Positions 17,686 through 26,107 of a stretch of DNA of 64,000 nt are shown piece after piece (positions within the stretch are counted from its first letter, which is position 1; each line of letters starts with the position of its first letter). Origin of the DNA: Ruegeria sp. AD91A (GTDB lineage: Bacteria; Pseudomonadota; Alphaproteobacteria; Rhodobacterales; Rhodobacteraceae); the NCBI RefSeq assembly GCF_003443535.1, contig NZ_CP031946.1, positions 62,001-126,000 of the forward strand, read 5' to 3'. Under the pieces are notes generated by a model. The model worked only from the letters and a program-made list of their open reading frames with translations. It did not search any database and had not been told where the DNA came from. The translations under genes were made by a program, and so were the position numbers.

Positions 17686-18381
17686 ATGACATTCATACGA
17701 AACATAGCCGCGATTGCTGTTGCAGGCGTGATGGCTGCAAGCGGTGCTTCGGCGCTGACCATTTCCAGCATCTCGCCCTCTTGGCAAAACGTAAATCCAA
17801 CGTCCGGCGTTTCTGAAAGCACCTCTGGTCCAACGATTTCTCTTCGGTGGGGAAATGGCAGCAGCTCAAGCGGTTACGATTTCACGCCAACAGGCACGCC
17901 GATTTCAGGTCTGTTGCCTGATACGGCATTTGCTCTGGGACAGTTCTCGCATCTGAATTTCCCGATCACGGGAACAACGCTGAGCACCGTCGACCTCATT
18001 GTCGACATACTGATCAGTGGTGGCCCTCTGGTGTCTTCGTCATTTGCCCTTACGCATAACGAGACATTGAATCGTCCAAGCAACTGTCCGGCGGATTCTA
18101 CCCCTTGCGATGACATCGTGACCATTACCAATACTTTGGGCTCACAGAACTTCAGCTTTGGTGGGCAGAATTATGTGTTTTCAGTCCTCGGCTTCTCTCA
18201 GAACGGCGGCGGCACTATTTCAAACGGCTTCAGCACAACGGAAAACATGCAAAACGTCGCGACGCTGTACGGGCAATACACGATTGCCCCTGTGCCATTG
18301 CCCGCCGCTGGCTGGCTGCTTCTTGGCGGCATCAGTGGCTTGTTTGTGATGGGTCGCCGGAAAAAGCGCAGCATGGCCTGA
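17686..18381 (+). CDS. Exported VPLPA-CTERM-anchored protein
   Basis: 231 residues. An N-terminal signal peptide (FIRNIAAIAVAGVMAASGASA) is followed by a Ser/Thr/Gly-rich beta-type domain. The C-terminal sorting signal VPLPAAGWLLLGGISG plus a hydrophobic run and the basic GRRKKRS tail are the VPLPA-CTERM pattern recognised by an exosortase-type system. A THNETLNRP segment near residue 125 recalls the THNETPN motif of a 'choice-of-anchor' domain family. It would be exported and processed at the envelope, linked to surface polysaccharide in other bacteria. It is a lone gene with no exosortase in the window. The function of the core domain is unknown. Confidence 0.82.
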   Translation: MTFIRNIAAIAVAGVMAASGASALTISSISPSWQNVNPTSGVSESTSGPTISLRWGNGSSSSGYDFTPTGTPISGLLPDTAFALGQFSHLNFPITGTTLSTVDLIVDILISGGPLVSSSFALTHNETLNRPSNCPADSTPCDDIVTITNTLGSQNFSFGGQNYVFSVLGFSQNGGGTISNGFSTTENMQNVATLYGQYTIAPVPLPAAGWLLLGGISGLFVMGRRKKRSMA

Positions 18382-18391
18382 CGGCTTTTTG

Positions 18392-18419
18392 TGCTCTCTC
18401 CATTCTTGTGGTGAGAGCA
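18392..18419. terminator. Inverted repeat after the VPLPA-CTERM gene
   Basis: TGCTCTC and GAGAGCA form a 7-bp stem with a 14-base loop, 11 bp past the stop. No T run follows on the plus strand, so it may be a rho-assisted stop or just a stem. Confidence 0.35.
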
Positions 18420-18556
18420 TGCCTGGAATCGGGCTGCTCTGGTGAAGCCAGGAATTCGGTCTTTAAGAGCATGCGCCTCACCGGGCCTGAATTGATGGAA
18501 TTAGCTTGAAACGATACGGGCGCTTGCTGGAAGCCTGTCGGAAGGCCGCCCGATCA

Positions 18557-18718
18557 TCACTCTTGCTGCAAATGTTCGAACAAAATCTTGCTGAACACGG
18601 ATGGCGGTGACGTTCGCACGGCGCTGGGCGAGACGAAAAAACCGAACATGATGATCAGTATGATCAGGGCAGTACCGGCAAGACAAGCCGCCGAGAGGTG
18701 AAAGACCGAGCGAACCAT
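18557..18718 (-). CDS. Small single-span membrane protein, 53 residues
   Basis: The reading MVRSVFHLSAACLAGTALII continues into a hydrophobic run (ILIIMFGFFV) and a short polar C terminus ending LFEHLQQE. GGGAG sits 7 bases before the ATG, an excellent ribosome site, and the gene lies 50 bp downstream of the PNPOx-family gene on the same strand, so it is probably its operon partner. No family recognised. Too short for default gene finders, which often miss it. Confidence 0.65.
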   Translation of the reverse strand: MVRSVFHLSAACLAGTALIILIIMFGFFVSPSAVRTSPPSVFSKILFEHLQQE

Positions 18719-18768
18719 TGCGACACTCCCTTCTCTAAATATCCGGAAATTCTGTGAGGTCTGAAACG

Positions 18769-19389
18769 TCAGCCTGACTTTGCCAGCTCTTGTTTCAGCC
18801 TTTGGTTTTCCGCCTGCAACTCTGCCAACTGCTGCCCCAGCTTGTTCAGATGAGGGCGCAACTCTGCTTCAGTGAAGCGCGGTGTGATGTGGCTTGGGCA
18901 GTTCCAGTCCAACGCCTCTACGCGAATGATCACGGCCCGTTCGGCCCGTGCCTCGGCCTCTTCCGGGTAAAGGGTAGCGGCCGCTGCTTCGCCTTCCGTG
19001 AATGCGACGCGCCCTAGGATCTTGAGACGGCGTCGGTTGGCGTAATCCATCAGGATCATCGCGATGCGATCGTTGCCGTCCAGGTTCCCGCGCGAGATGT
19101 ACTGTTTGTTGCCCGAAAAATCCGCATATCCGATAGTCCGGGGCCCCAGCACTTTCAAAAATCCTGCTGGCCCGCCCCGATACTGCACATAGGGCCAGCC
19201 GGTCTCGGATACGGTGGATTGATAGAACCCGTCCCGTGCCTGAACGAACTCTTTCTCGGGGTCGCCGATCAGGTGGCCTTGCTGGGGACCACCTTCAATG
19301 AACTTTGTATAGGTTCTGGCAGATCCCATCCTCTCCTGATGAGCGCGGACAGAGGGAGTAAACGTCAGTTCGGCAAAAGCGCGGGGCAT
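18769..19389 (-). CDS. Pyridoxamine 5'-phosphate oxidase-like flavin protein
   Basis: 206 residues. The split-barrel FMN-binding fold of the PNPOx-like family is indicated by FYQSTVSETGWPYVQYRGGPAG (residues about 54-75), the GNKQYISRGNL loop, and RRRLKILGRV with WNCPSHITPRF. The last 25 residues form a Gln/Leu heptad coiled coil. Such proteins reduce or bind flavin or F420 cofactors; a true vitamin B6 role is not implied. It sits in a short minus-strand cluster with a DUF1348 protein and a small membrane protein, controlled by the divergent TetR gene. Confidence 0.8.
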   Translation of the reverse strand: MPRAFAELTFTPSVRAHQERMGSARTYTKFIEGGPQQGHLIGDPEKEFVQARDGFYQSTVSETGWPYVQYRGGPAGFLKVLGPRTIGYADFSGNKQYISRGNLDGNDRIAMILMDYANRRRLKILGRVAFTEGEAAAATLYPEEAEARAERAVIIRVEALDWNCPSHITPRFTEAELRPHLNKLGQQLAELQAENQRLKQELAKSG

Positions 19390-19399
19390 GAATGTCCTT

Positions 19400-19864
19400 T
19401 CAAAGACCCAGTTCGGTCAACCCGGGGTGGTTTTCAGGGCGTTCGCCCTGGGGCCAATGGAACAGCCGGTCATCTTCTGCAATGGGAAGATCGTTGAGCG
19501 AGGCATGGCGATGTGACATGCGTCCGTCATCGGCGAATTCCCAGTTTTCATTGCCATAGGATCTGAACCACTGACTGCTGTCGTCGCGCCACTCATAGGC
19601 ATAGCGCACGGCTATGCGGTTTCCGGCAAAGGCCCACAGTTCCTTGATCAGGCGATATTCCAGTTCTTTCCGCCATTTGCGGGTCAGAAAGGCGTGGATG
19701 TCGGTATGGCCGGACAGGAATTCAGCCCGATTCCGCCATTGACTGTCGTCGGTGTAGGCAGGCGTCACGCGGTCGGCGTCACGACTGTTCCAGGCATTTT
19801 CCGCCATGCGCACTTTTTGAGTGGCGGTTTTGAAGGTGAACGGGGGCAGTGGGGGGCTGGACAT
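19400..19864 (-). CDS. DUF1348 / SnoaL-like (NTF2-fold) protein
   Basis: 154 residues from ATG 19864 ([18 protein letters not shown]). The family text [53 protein letters not shown] and [13 protein letters not shown] is typical of DUF1348 proteins, which adopt the NTF2-like cone fold. The biochemical role is not established. An in-frame ATG further up (19897) exists but lacks conserved residues. It is usually found beside oxidoreductases and TetR regulators, as here. Confidence 0.82.
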   Translation of the reverse strand: MSSPPLPPFTFKTATQKVRMAENAWNSRDADRVTPAYTDDSQWRNRAEFLSGHTDIHAFLTRKWRKELEYRLIKELWAFAGNRIAVRYAYEWRDDSSQWFRSYGNENWEFADDGRMSHRHASLNDLPIAEDDRLFHWPQGERPENHPGLTELGL

Positions 19865-19877
19865 TTTGCAAATGCTT

Positions 19878-19961
19878 TCAGGTGAGTGAGGCGGCAAGAA
19901 GAGCCATGGTCAGAAGGAAGGGGACGTACTGAGGTGGAAAAATGCTGGCGCGACGTTTCAT
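19878..19961 (-). CDS. 27-codon leader-like ORF, possible remnant of a DUF2798 membrane protein
   Basis: The frame [20 protein letters not shown] continues with a short hydrophobic end and a stop 13 bp before the DUF1348 start. GAGGA lies about 9 bases upstream, so it could be translated. The first 20 residues resemble the start of DUF2798 two-helix membrane proteins (basic residues, aromatic-Pro-Xaa-Tyr, then a hydrophobic helix), so it may be a truncated copy. A short regulatory leader is the alternative. Confidence 0.35.
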   Translation of the reverse strand: MKRRASIFPPQYVPFLLTMALLAASLT

Positions 19962-19977
19962 CGGTCAAATCCTCGGG

Positions 19978-20022
19978 TGTACAGATCGGTTAACTTACAA
20001 AAAAGGTGTACCGATCTGTAAG
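19978..20022. promoter_or_regulatory. Two inverted TetR operator copies upstream of the DUF1348 cluster
   Basis: TGTACAGATCGGTTAAC at 19978-19994 and, on the other strand, CTTACAGATCGGTACAC at 20022-20006 share the 10-mer ACAGATCGGT and face each other. They lie just upstream of the minus-strand cluster. A third copy occurs before the TetR gene. Confidence 0.7.
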
Positions 20023-20125
20023 CTTTTGCAAGTAGAAATTTCACGATGAGACTGGGCGTCTGGTAAAATTATTTTAAAACAATGCTTTGGCTTGGGGTCA
20101 TTGTACTTCACGCTTCATGATAATA

Positions 20126-20142
20126 TGTACAGAACGGTACAC
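20126..20142 (+). promoter_or_regulatory. TetR operator before its own gene
   Basis: TGTACAGAACGGTACAC contains TGTAC-N6-GTACA, a perfect dyad, 15 bp before the TetR start. It shares ACAGAWCGGT with the two copies at 19978-20022, supporting autoregulation. Confidence 0.7.
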
Positions 20143-20156
20143 CATGGAGCCGAATC

Positions 20157-20720
20157 ATGCGCCCAAACAAACGGGATGAGTTGGTCAGCAAGGCCCTGAA
20201 GGTCTTTTACCGCGACGGGTTTCACGCAACCGGCATGGACAAGCTGGTTGTGGAAACAGGCGTGTCAAAGACGTCGATGTACAAGCATTTCCGCACCAAG
20301 GAAGACCTGATCGTGGCCGCGCTGCGCCTGCGGGATGAGAACTTCCGCAACTGGTTCTTTCAACGCATCGACGAGATGGCAGAAACACCAGCCGAACAGA
20401 TCATCGTCAGCTTCAATGCCCTGAAGGAATGGTTTGAAGAGGACGGGTTCCGGGGCTGCATGTTCATCAAGGCCGGGGCCGAGTATCAGGATAAGGATCA
20501 CCCCATCCATGTGCAGGCCGCTGAGCACAAACAGCTTTTGCTGGAACATTTTACGATCATAGCCCAACAGGCCGGCGCGCATGATCCTCGAAAACTCGCG
20601 AGTCAGATCGTACTGTTGCAAGAGGGAGCAATCGTATCCGCCGTTCTGCTTAAGAACTGCGATCCGGCTGAAGACGCCAAGGATGCGGCCAAACACCTGT
20701 TGGCCAAAGAACTGGCTTAA
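20157..20720 (+). CDS. TetR-family regulator of the DUF1348/PNPOx cluster
   Basis: 187 residues. The helix-turn-helix is canonical: ALKVFYRDGFHATGMDKL and TGVSKTSMYKHFRTKEDLI at residues about 12-50. The ligand domain holds a Cys (RGCMFIKAGAEYQ) near residue 100. It is divergent from the minus-strand cluster ending at 18557. Three near-identical 17-bp sites in the shared promoter (two before the cluster, one before this gene) indicate repression of both. The inducer is unknown; reactive electrophiles are a reasonable guess from the flavin and SnoaL-like targets. Confidence 0.88.
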   Translation: MRPNKRDELVSKALKVFYRDGFHATGMDKLVVETGVSKTSMYKHFRTKEDLIVAALRLRDENFRNWFFQRIDEMAETPAEQIIVSFNALKEWFEEDGFRGCMFIKAGAEYQDKDHPIHVQAAEHKQLLLEHFTIIAQQAGAHDPRKLASQIVLLQEGAIVSAVLLKNCDPAEDAKDAAKHLLAKELA

Positions 20721-20861
20721 CCCGGCCAGTCAAAAGGGATTCTCTGACATTGCAGGCTGAGGAACGTTGCGTTGTTCCTCAAAGGGACGCCGCGTCACAA
20801 GGATTGGCGTGAGTCGAACACAGCGCTAGCCTTTCCGGAAAGACTGATTGGAGAGCGTACA

Positions 20862-22019
20862 ATGTCACTTTTCACTTCGACTGCGGCATGGGTCACCGAT
20901 GAACACCGCATGTTCGCGGATATGGCTGGTCGGTTCATGGATGACGAACTGTCGCCCAATATCGAAACCTGGGTTGAAAACGGCGTTGTGGATCGCGATT
21001 TCTGGCGCAAGGCCGGCGAAACCGGGCTGATGGCGGGTGCGATCCCCGAAGAATATGGCGGTGTCGGCGGCGGCATGGGCTTTGACGCCATCACGGCTTA
21101 TGAGCAGGGCGCGCGAGGAGATGCGGGTTGGGGCTATGGCATTCAGTCGATCGTGACCCACTATCTCACCGCCTATGGCAGCGAAGGTCAGAAGAAGAAG
21201 TGGTTGCCCAAACTGGCGTCGGGCGAATTGGTCGGCGCGCTAGCAATGACAGAACCCAGCACCGGCTCGGACGTGCAGGCCGTGCGGACGACCGCCGAGA
21301 AGGACGGGAACTCCTATCGGCTGAACGGGTCAAAGATCTTCATCACGAACGGACAGACTGCGGATCTGATTATCGTGGCCGCCAAGACCGACAAGTCCGC
21401 TGGCGCACGCGGCGTCTCATTGATTGTGGTGGAAACTGACGGGTGTGAAGGTTTTCGCCGGGGGCGGAACCTCAAGAAACTGGGCATGAAGGGCAATGAC
21501 ACTGCCGAGTTGTTTTTCGAAGATGTCAAAGTGCCGATGACAAACCTGTTGGGGCCCGAAGAAGGGCAGGGTTTCTATCAGCTGATGAAACAACTGCCCT
21601 GGGAACGGCTGAATATCGCTATCATGGCGCTGGGCGCGATCGATTTCGCCATCGCCGAAACAGTGAAATACGTGCAGGAACGCAAAGCCTTCGGGCAGCG
21701 GGTGATGGATTTTCAGAATACCCGGTTCAAACTGGCGGAATGCAAGACCAAGGCCGAGGTTCTGCGCAGTTTCATCAATGATTGTATCGGAAAACTGGAA
21801 GTGGGCGAGCTGGACGCGGCCACGGCCTCGATGGCCAAATACTGGGGCTCTGAGGTGCAGAATGAGATCATGCATGAATGCCTGCAACTGTTCGGCGGCT
21901 ACGGGTTCATGATGGAATATCCGATCGCGCGTCTTTACGCGGATGCCAGGGTGCAGATGATTTATGGCGGCACCAACGAGGTCATGAAAGAGCTGATCGC
22001 GCGATCGCTCGACGTCTGA
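20862..22019 (+). CDS. Acyl-CoA dehydrogenase
   Basis: 385 residues from ATG 20862, which has GGAGAG eight bases upstream. Family marks are present: LAMTEPSTGSDVQAVRT, ITNGQTADL in the FAD/substrate loop, the ERKAFGQRVMDFQNTRF segment, and a C-terminal QLFGGYGFMMEYPIARLYADARV-type end followed by IYGGTNEVMKELIAR. The glutamate in YGGTNE is not the base of the short-chain class, so chain length is unclear. It performs alpha,beta-dehydrogenation of an acyl-CoA, passing electrons to ETF. It is a single gene; stem-loops follow. Confidence 0.9.
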   Translation: MSLFTSTAAWVTDEHRMFADMAGRFMDDELSPNIETWVENGVVDRDFWRKAGETGLMAGAIPEEYGGVGGGMGFDAITAYEQGARGDAGWGYGIQSIVTHYLTAYGSEGQKKKWLPKLASGELVGALAMTEPSTGSDVQAVRTTAEKDGNSYRLNGSKIFITNGQTADLIIVAAKTDKSAGARGVSLIVVETDGCEGFRRGRNLKKLGMKGNDTAELFFEDVKVPMTNLLGPEEGQGFYQLMKQLPWERLNIAIMALGAIDFAIAETVKYVQERKAFGQRVMDFQNTRFKLAECKTKAEVLRSFINDCIGKLEVGELDAATASMAKYWGSEVQNEIMHECLQLFGGYGFMMEYPIARLYADARVQMIYGGTNEVMKELIARSLDV

Positions 22020-22050
22020 GCCCACCACGCGGGTCTTCCCGCCCGGTGTC

Positions 22051-22114
22051 GTCATTCCTGTCGGAATGACTCCTCCGGTTGGGCCCGGCAGGTTCGGGCA
22101 AAGCCCGTGCCTGC
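22051..22114 (+). terminator. Two stem-loops after the acyl-CoA dehydrogenase gene
   Basis: GTCATTCC-TGTC-GGAATGAC (22051-22070) is a perfect 8-bp hairpin. A second, larger stem pairs GCAGG..CGGGC with GCCCG..CCTGC (22088-22114). Neither is followed by a true T run, so termination is plausible but unproven. Confidence 0.4.
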
Positions 22115-22209
22115 GGAGTCTGTTTCGTTGTCGCAACACTGCTGAATGGAGGCTTGCATAAAGGGGGGTATCGGTAGGATGTTCCGCCGAAAAGACTCAG
22201 AGGCCCGAC

Positions 22210-23480
22210 GTGAACGATCCCGAACATACCCTGTGGCGAAGCACTTGCACCGAGGCAGTCACAGCACCGACCCTGACCGCTGACGCAGCGGTTATCTGGC
22301 TGTCATCGGAGGTGGCTACACCGGGTGTTCAGCGGCTTTGACCGCAGCCTGCGCCGGCGCGTCGGTCTGCCTGCTGGAGGCGCGAGAGATCGGGTTTGGC
22401 GGATCAGGGCGCAATGTAGGTCTGGTCAATGCCGGGTTGTGGTTGCCGCCGGACGATATCCGCGCGCGTATCGGTGCAGAGCCGGGAGAACGTTTGATCG
22501 ACTTGCTGGCCAAGGCGCCGTCGGATGTGTTTGCTCTGATCGGTAAATATGACATTGCATGTGAGCCAGTGCGAAACGGAACCCTGCATTGTGCGCATTC
22601 CGCGTCCGGGTTGAAGAACCTGCAAACGCGTCATGCGCAGTTGAGCGAAGCAGGAGCGCCGGTTGAGTTGCTGTCAGCAGACCAGGCCGGTGAACGCACC
22701 GGCAGCCAAGCCTTTCACGGTGCCTTGTTCGATCCACGGGCAGGAACCATTCAGCCTTTGGCCTATGCGATGGGTTTGGTGCGCGCGGCGTCGCAGGCCG
22801 GGGCACGGATACATATGCGCAGCCCAGTGCAGACTATGACATATGAGGGCGGGCACTGGGTTTTGAAGACACCAGGCGGGACGGTTCGGGCAAAGTCGGT
22901 CATTCAGGCGACAAATGCCTATCATCATGCGTTGCCGGATACCGCGCCTGCTTATGTGCCGGTCTACTATTTCCAGTACACCACAGCCCCGCTGACTGAC
23001 AGTTTGCGCGCCAGTATCCTGCCAAAGAAAGAAGGGTGCTGGGATACCGGACTGATCATGACGTCATTCCGACTGGATCAGGCGGGGCGGATGATCATTG
23101 GCGGCATTGGGGATCTGGGACATGCCGGTCGGGTTGCACATTCCGGTTGGGTCCGGCGCAAGCTGGCCGAGCTCTATCCGGAATTGGCCGGCCAGCCGTT
23201 GGAACACGGGTGGCACGGGCGGATCGCAATGACGTCGGACCATATTCCGAAGATCACGCGGATCGGCCCCAACGCTCTGGCCGCGCACGGGTATTCGGGC
23301 CGCGGCATCGGCCCGGGCACGGTGTTCGGCCGAATGATGGCCGAGAGTCTTCTTACCAATGATCTCTCGCTTCTGCCGGTTCTCGCCGTGTCGGAATACC
23401 GAGAAAGCTGGACACGCGTGCGCCGCGCCTTTTTCGAATCCGGCGCGGCGCTGACACATCTTATAAAGGCGCGGGTCTGA
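22210..23480 (+). pseudogene. FAD-dependent oxidoreductase (DadA-type), frameshifted near the N terminus
   Basis: A GTG at 22210 with AGAGG upstream begins NDPEHTLWRSTCTEAVTAP in one frame. The FAD-binding motif AVIGGGYTGCSAALTAACAG continues in the next frame from about 22287 to the TGA at 23480. Loss of one base around 22285-22287 (within GACGCAGCGG) explains the switch. In the downstream frame a TGA (22281) blocks any upstream start, and the first usable start is a TTG at 22338, after the FAD motif. The rest (SGRNVGLVNAGLWLPP, GYSGRGIGPGTVFGRMMAE) is intact. Family: FAD oxidases/dehydrogenases of amines and D-amino acids. Either a recent pseudogene or a base-calling error. Confidence 0.8.
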
Positions 23481-23482
23481 GT

Positions 23483-24184
23483 TCAGACAGACCGGGTGAT
23501 ACCGCCGTCCACACGGATATTCTGTCCGGTGATATAGCCGCCGCCTTCTGAGGCAAGCAAAGCGACGAACGAGGCGATCTCGTCATAACTGCGCCCATAG
23601 CGCCCCATTGGGATGCGGCCGCGGAACTCTTCCTTCTCGGGAAGGCTGTCAATGAAGCCCGGAAGAACGTTGTTCATTCGGATATTCTCCGCGGCATACT
23701 TGTCCGCGTACAGCTTGGTGAAGGCGGCCAGCCCGGCCCGGAACACGCCCGAGGTCGGAAAAACCGGATCCGGTTCGAACGCGGCAAAGGTCGAGATGTT
23801 GATGATCGATCCACCCCCCTGCGCCTGCATGATCGGGGTCACAAGCCGTGTGGGGCGCACCGCGTTCAGGAAATAGACATCCATCCCGGTGTGCCAATCC
23901 TCGTCCGTCAGTTCAAGGATCGGAGCGCGGGGGCCGTGACCGGCGGAATTGACAAGAACGTCAACGCGCCCCCAATGGGCCATGGCCGCATCGACAAGCT
24001 TCTTCAAATCCTCGGTGGACTGGTTCGAGCCGGTAATGCCGACGCCGCCCAATTCTTTCGCCAAAGCTTCTCCCTTGCCCGAGGAAGACAGAATGCCAAC
24101 CTTGAACCCGTCCGCCGCCAGCCTCCGGGCGGAATCCGCACCCATGCCACTGCCGCCCGCTGTAATAAGTGCTACTTTTTCCAT
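23483..24184 (-). CDS. SDR-family protein with degenerate catalytic site
   Basis: 233 residues. The cofactor motif is ITAGGSGMGADSARRLA, the NNAG motif reads VNSAG, and the active-site Ser lies in INISTFAAF near 131. The YxxxK position reads SGVFR: Ser145 and Arg149 replace the catalytic Tyr and Lys. The C-terminal GGYITGQNIRVDGGITRSV is classical. The fold is therefore SDR, but ordinary hydride-transfer chemistry is unlikely, or uses other residues. It is divergent from a LysR gene with a perfect palindrome between them. Confidence 0.85.
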   Translation of the reverse strand: MEKVALITAGGSGMGADSARRLAADGFKVGILSSSGKGEALAKELGGVGITGSNQSTEDLKKLVDAAMAHWGRVDVLVNSAGHGPRAPILELTDEDWHTGMDVYFLNAVRPTRLVTPIMQAQGGGSIINISTFAAFEPDPVFPTSGVFRAGLAAFTKLYADKYAAENIRMNNVLPGFIDSLPEKEEFRGRIPMGRYGRSYDEIASFVALLASEGGGYITGQNIRVDGGITRSV

Positions 24185-24261
24185 CTGACATCTCCGCTTT
24201 CAGTTGATCCGAGGATGGAGGTCAGAGAGCGGTTTGACCAATCAGTTCTGCTGGCTCTATG

Positions 24262-24278
24262 CTGTAGAAAATCTACAG
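24262..24278. promoter_or_regulatory. Palindrome in the SDR/LysR divergent promoter
   Basis: CTGTAG-AAAAT-CTACAG is an exact 17-bp inverted repeat of the T-N11-A LysR-box form, ending 9 bp before the LysR start. Binding there would allow autorepression and control of the SDR gene. Confidence 0.65.
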
Positions 24279-24287
24279 GACAACACT

Positions 24288-25139
24288 ATGGTCGCCCTTC
24301 CGCCCCTGAACGCTTTACGTGCTTTCGAAGCTTCTGCGCGTCATTTGAACTTTCGACTGGCCGCCGAGGAGCTTGGCGTTACACAAGGGGCAGTGGCGCA
24401 GCAGGTGCGCGGGCTTGAGGCACGATTGGACGAGGTTCTGTTCGATCGCCTGCCGCGTGGGTTGCGTCTGACCGAATCCGGGCGGCGGTTTCACGCGCCC
24501 CTGCGTCGTGCCTTCAGGTTGATCGAAGAGGCTGTCGAAGACCTGTCTCCGGACCGCCGGATCACCTTGTCGGTCACGCCCAGCTTTGCCTCGAAATGGT
24601 TGGTGCCGCGTTTGTCGAGCTTCACTGAGGTGTATCCGGACATCTCGGTTCAAGTGGATGCGCGCGAACGTCTGGCGGATTTCAAATCGGATGGCGTTGA
24701 CCTAGCTGTCAGGCAGGGACGGGCGCCGTTTGGCTCGGAATTGGAGGCAGTACCATTGTTCTCGACCGAGTTCATCCCCGTGTGCACCCCTGCCATGGCG
24801 GGGGAAGTCAGCACCCCTTCTGACTTGATGAAGCAGGTATTGCTGAACGATACCCATGGGTTGTGGCCCTTGTTTCTTGAAAGGGTGGGGGTAAGCGGAA
24901 AGCCCAGAATGATGAGTTTCAGCCAGACCAGTCTTGCGATCGACGCGGCAGTTTCGGGGCAGGGTATAGCACTGGCCAATGCGCCTCTTGTCGCGCAAGA
25001 AGTGGCCTCGGGCCGTCTGGTTCAGCCGCTTGCGGATGTCCTGGTTGAAGATCTGGGGTTTTATGTGGTTGCGCCCCGTAAGCCACGCCAGCCGCAACTG
25101 GTCGAGATCATGCGAGACTGGCTGTTGTCTCAGGTCTGA
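24288..25139 (+). CDS. LysR-family regulator, GcvA-like
   Basis: 283 residues from ATG 24288 (MVALPPLNALRAFEASARH), the usual GcvA-type opening; an earlier in-frame ATG at 24204 would add 28 residues crossing the operator. The helix-turn-helix is LNFRLAAEELGVTQGAVAQQVRGLEARL. The C-terminal substrate domain has LSVTPSFASKWLVPRL. It is divergent from the SDR gene with the palindrome at 24262-24278. Its last codons overlap the convergent LysR gene by 10 bp. Confidence 0.88.
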   Translation: MVALPPLNALRAFEASARHLNFRLAAEELGVTQGAVAQQVRGLEARLDEVLFDRLPRGLRLTESGRRFHAPLRRAFRLIEEAVEDLSPDRRITLSVTPSFASKWLVPRLSSFTEVYPDISVQVDARERLADFKSDGVDLAVRQGRAPFGSELEAVPLFSTEFIPVCTPAMAGEVSTPSDLMKQVLLNDTHGLWPLFLERVGVSGKPRMMSFSQTSLAIDAAVSGQGIALANAPLVAQEVASGRLVQPLADVLVEDLGFYVVAPRKPRQPQLVEIMRDWLLSQV

Positions 25140-26032
25140 AGAGATGCAGCGATTGCCTCGATCCGGGCCCGCAACCAGCGATGTGCCGGATCATTGGCCG
25201 ACCTCTGATGCCAGACCATGTAGATCGACACCGGCGCGCATTCGAACGGCAGTGGTGCGCAATCCAGCCCAACCAGCGGGCCCTGTTTCATCAGCGCCGT
25301 GTCGGTTGAGATCAGGTCGCTGCCCTGTATGAAGGCCGGGATGGCGTTGAAATGCGGCAGGGTTACTACCGCTGGCCTGATCTGGCTTTGATCGACGCCT
25401 CGCATGACGGCGCGGGCGTTGCGGCCATCGGCAAAACGCACCTCGACATGATCGCAGTTGCAATAGGCTTCCCAACTGTCGGGCGGTGAGTGCTGCGTGG
25501 CGTCATAGAACACCACCAGCGGACTGGTCATCAGGTGTTTCTGAAAGATATCCGGCCCGTCCGGCGGCAACGGGGTCAGCATCAACTGGCATCTGTCACT
25601 GCGCAGCAGCTCGGGGTCGGGCACGCCTGAAGGAATGAATTCCAGCCGCAGACCTGCGCCTTCGGCACGTGTTTCTCGAAGCAGCTGCGGAAAGATCAAC
25701 TCGCGCGGCATGTCATTGGTGGCGATGCGGATCCTGATCTGTTCGGACTGCGGGTCGAACGGCCGCCCTTCGGTCAGCGCCCGCATTCCGTCCAGCACCT
25801 TTTGCGCGGGCTCCTTCAGGGACAAGGCGCGCTCGGTCGGGGTAAGGCCCTGACCGGACCGGACAAACAACGGGTCGCCCAGCACCAGCCGGAGCTTGGC
25901 CAGCGTGTGGCTGATGGCCGATTGCGTGACGCCCAGCCGATCCGCAGCTTTCGAAACCGAGCTTTCCTCGAGTATGGTCAGAAACGTGCGCAGAACCTTG
26001 CCGTCTAGATCAGTGAAATCGATTTTCTTCAT
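25130..26032 (-). CDS. LysR-family regulator divergent from the reductive dehalogenase
   Basis: 300 residues from ATG 26032 (MKKIDFTDLDGKVLRTFLTI); an upstream in-frame extension would run back into the dehalogenase gene. The helix-turn-helix is SSVSKAADRLGVTQSAISHTLAKLRLVLGDPLFVRSGQGL, the NodD/IlvY-like form. The effector domain holds several Cys (EAYCNCDHVEVRF). With a 75-bp gap to the dehalogenase start, it is the obvious candidate activator of the dehalogenase-molybdenum hydroxylase block. The inducer is presumably an aromatic or halogenated ligand. This is inference. Confidence 0.86.
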   Translation of the reverse strand: MKKIDFTDLDGKVLRTFLTILEESSVSKAADRLGVTQSAISHTLAKLRLVLGDPLFVRSGQGLTPTERALSLKEPAQKVLDGMRALTEGRPFDPQSEQIRIRIATNDMPRELIFPQLLRETRAEGAGLRLEFIPSGVPDPELLRSDRCQLMLTPLPPDGPDIFQKHLMTSPLVVFYDATQHSPPDSWEAYCNCDHVEVRFADGRNARAVMRGVDQSQIRPAVVTLPHFNAIPAFIQGSDLISTDTALMKQGPLVGLDCAPLPFECAPVSIYMVWHQRSANDPAHRWLRARIEAIAASLQT

Positions 26033-26107
26033 ACCACTTATGATTATGCATGAATGGTTTCGCTGTCCATTACGGGGTAGGGGATGGGTGGCAACAGGAG
26101 GCGCATA

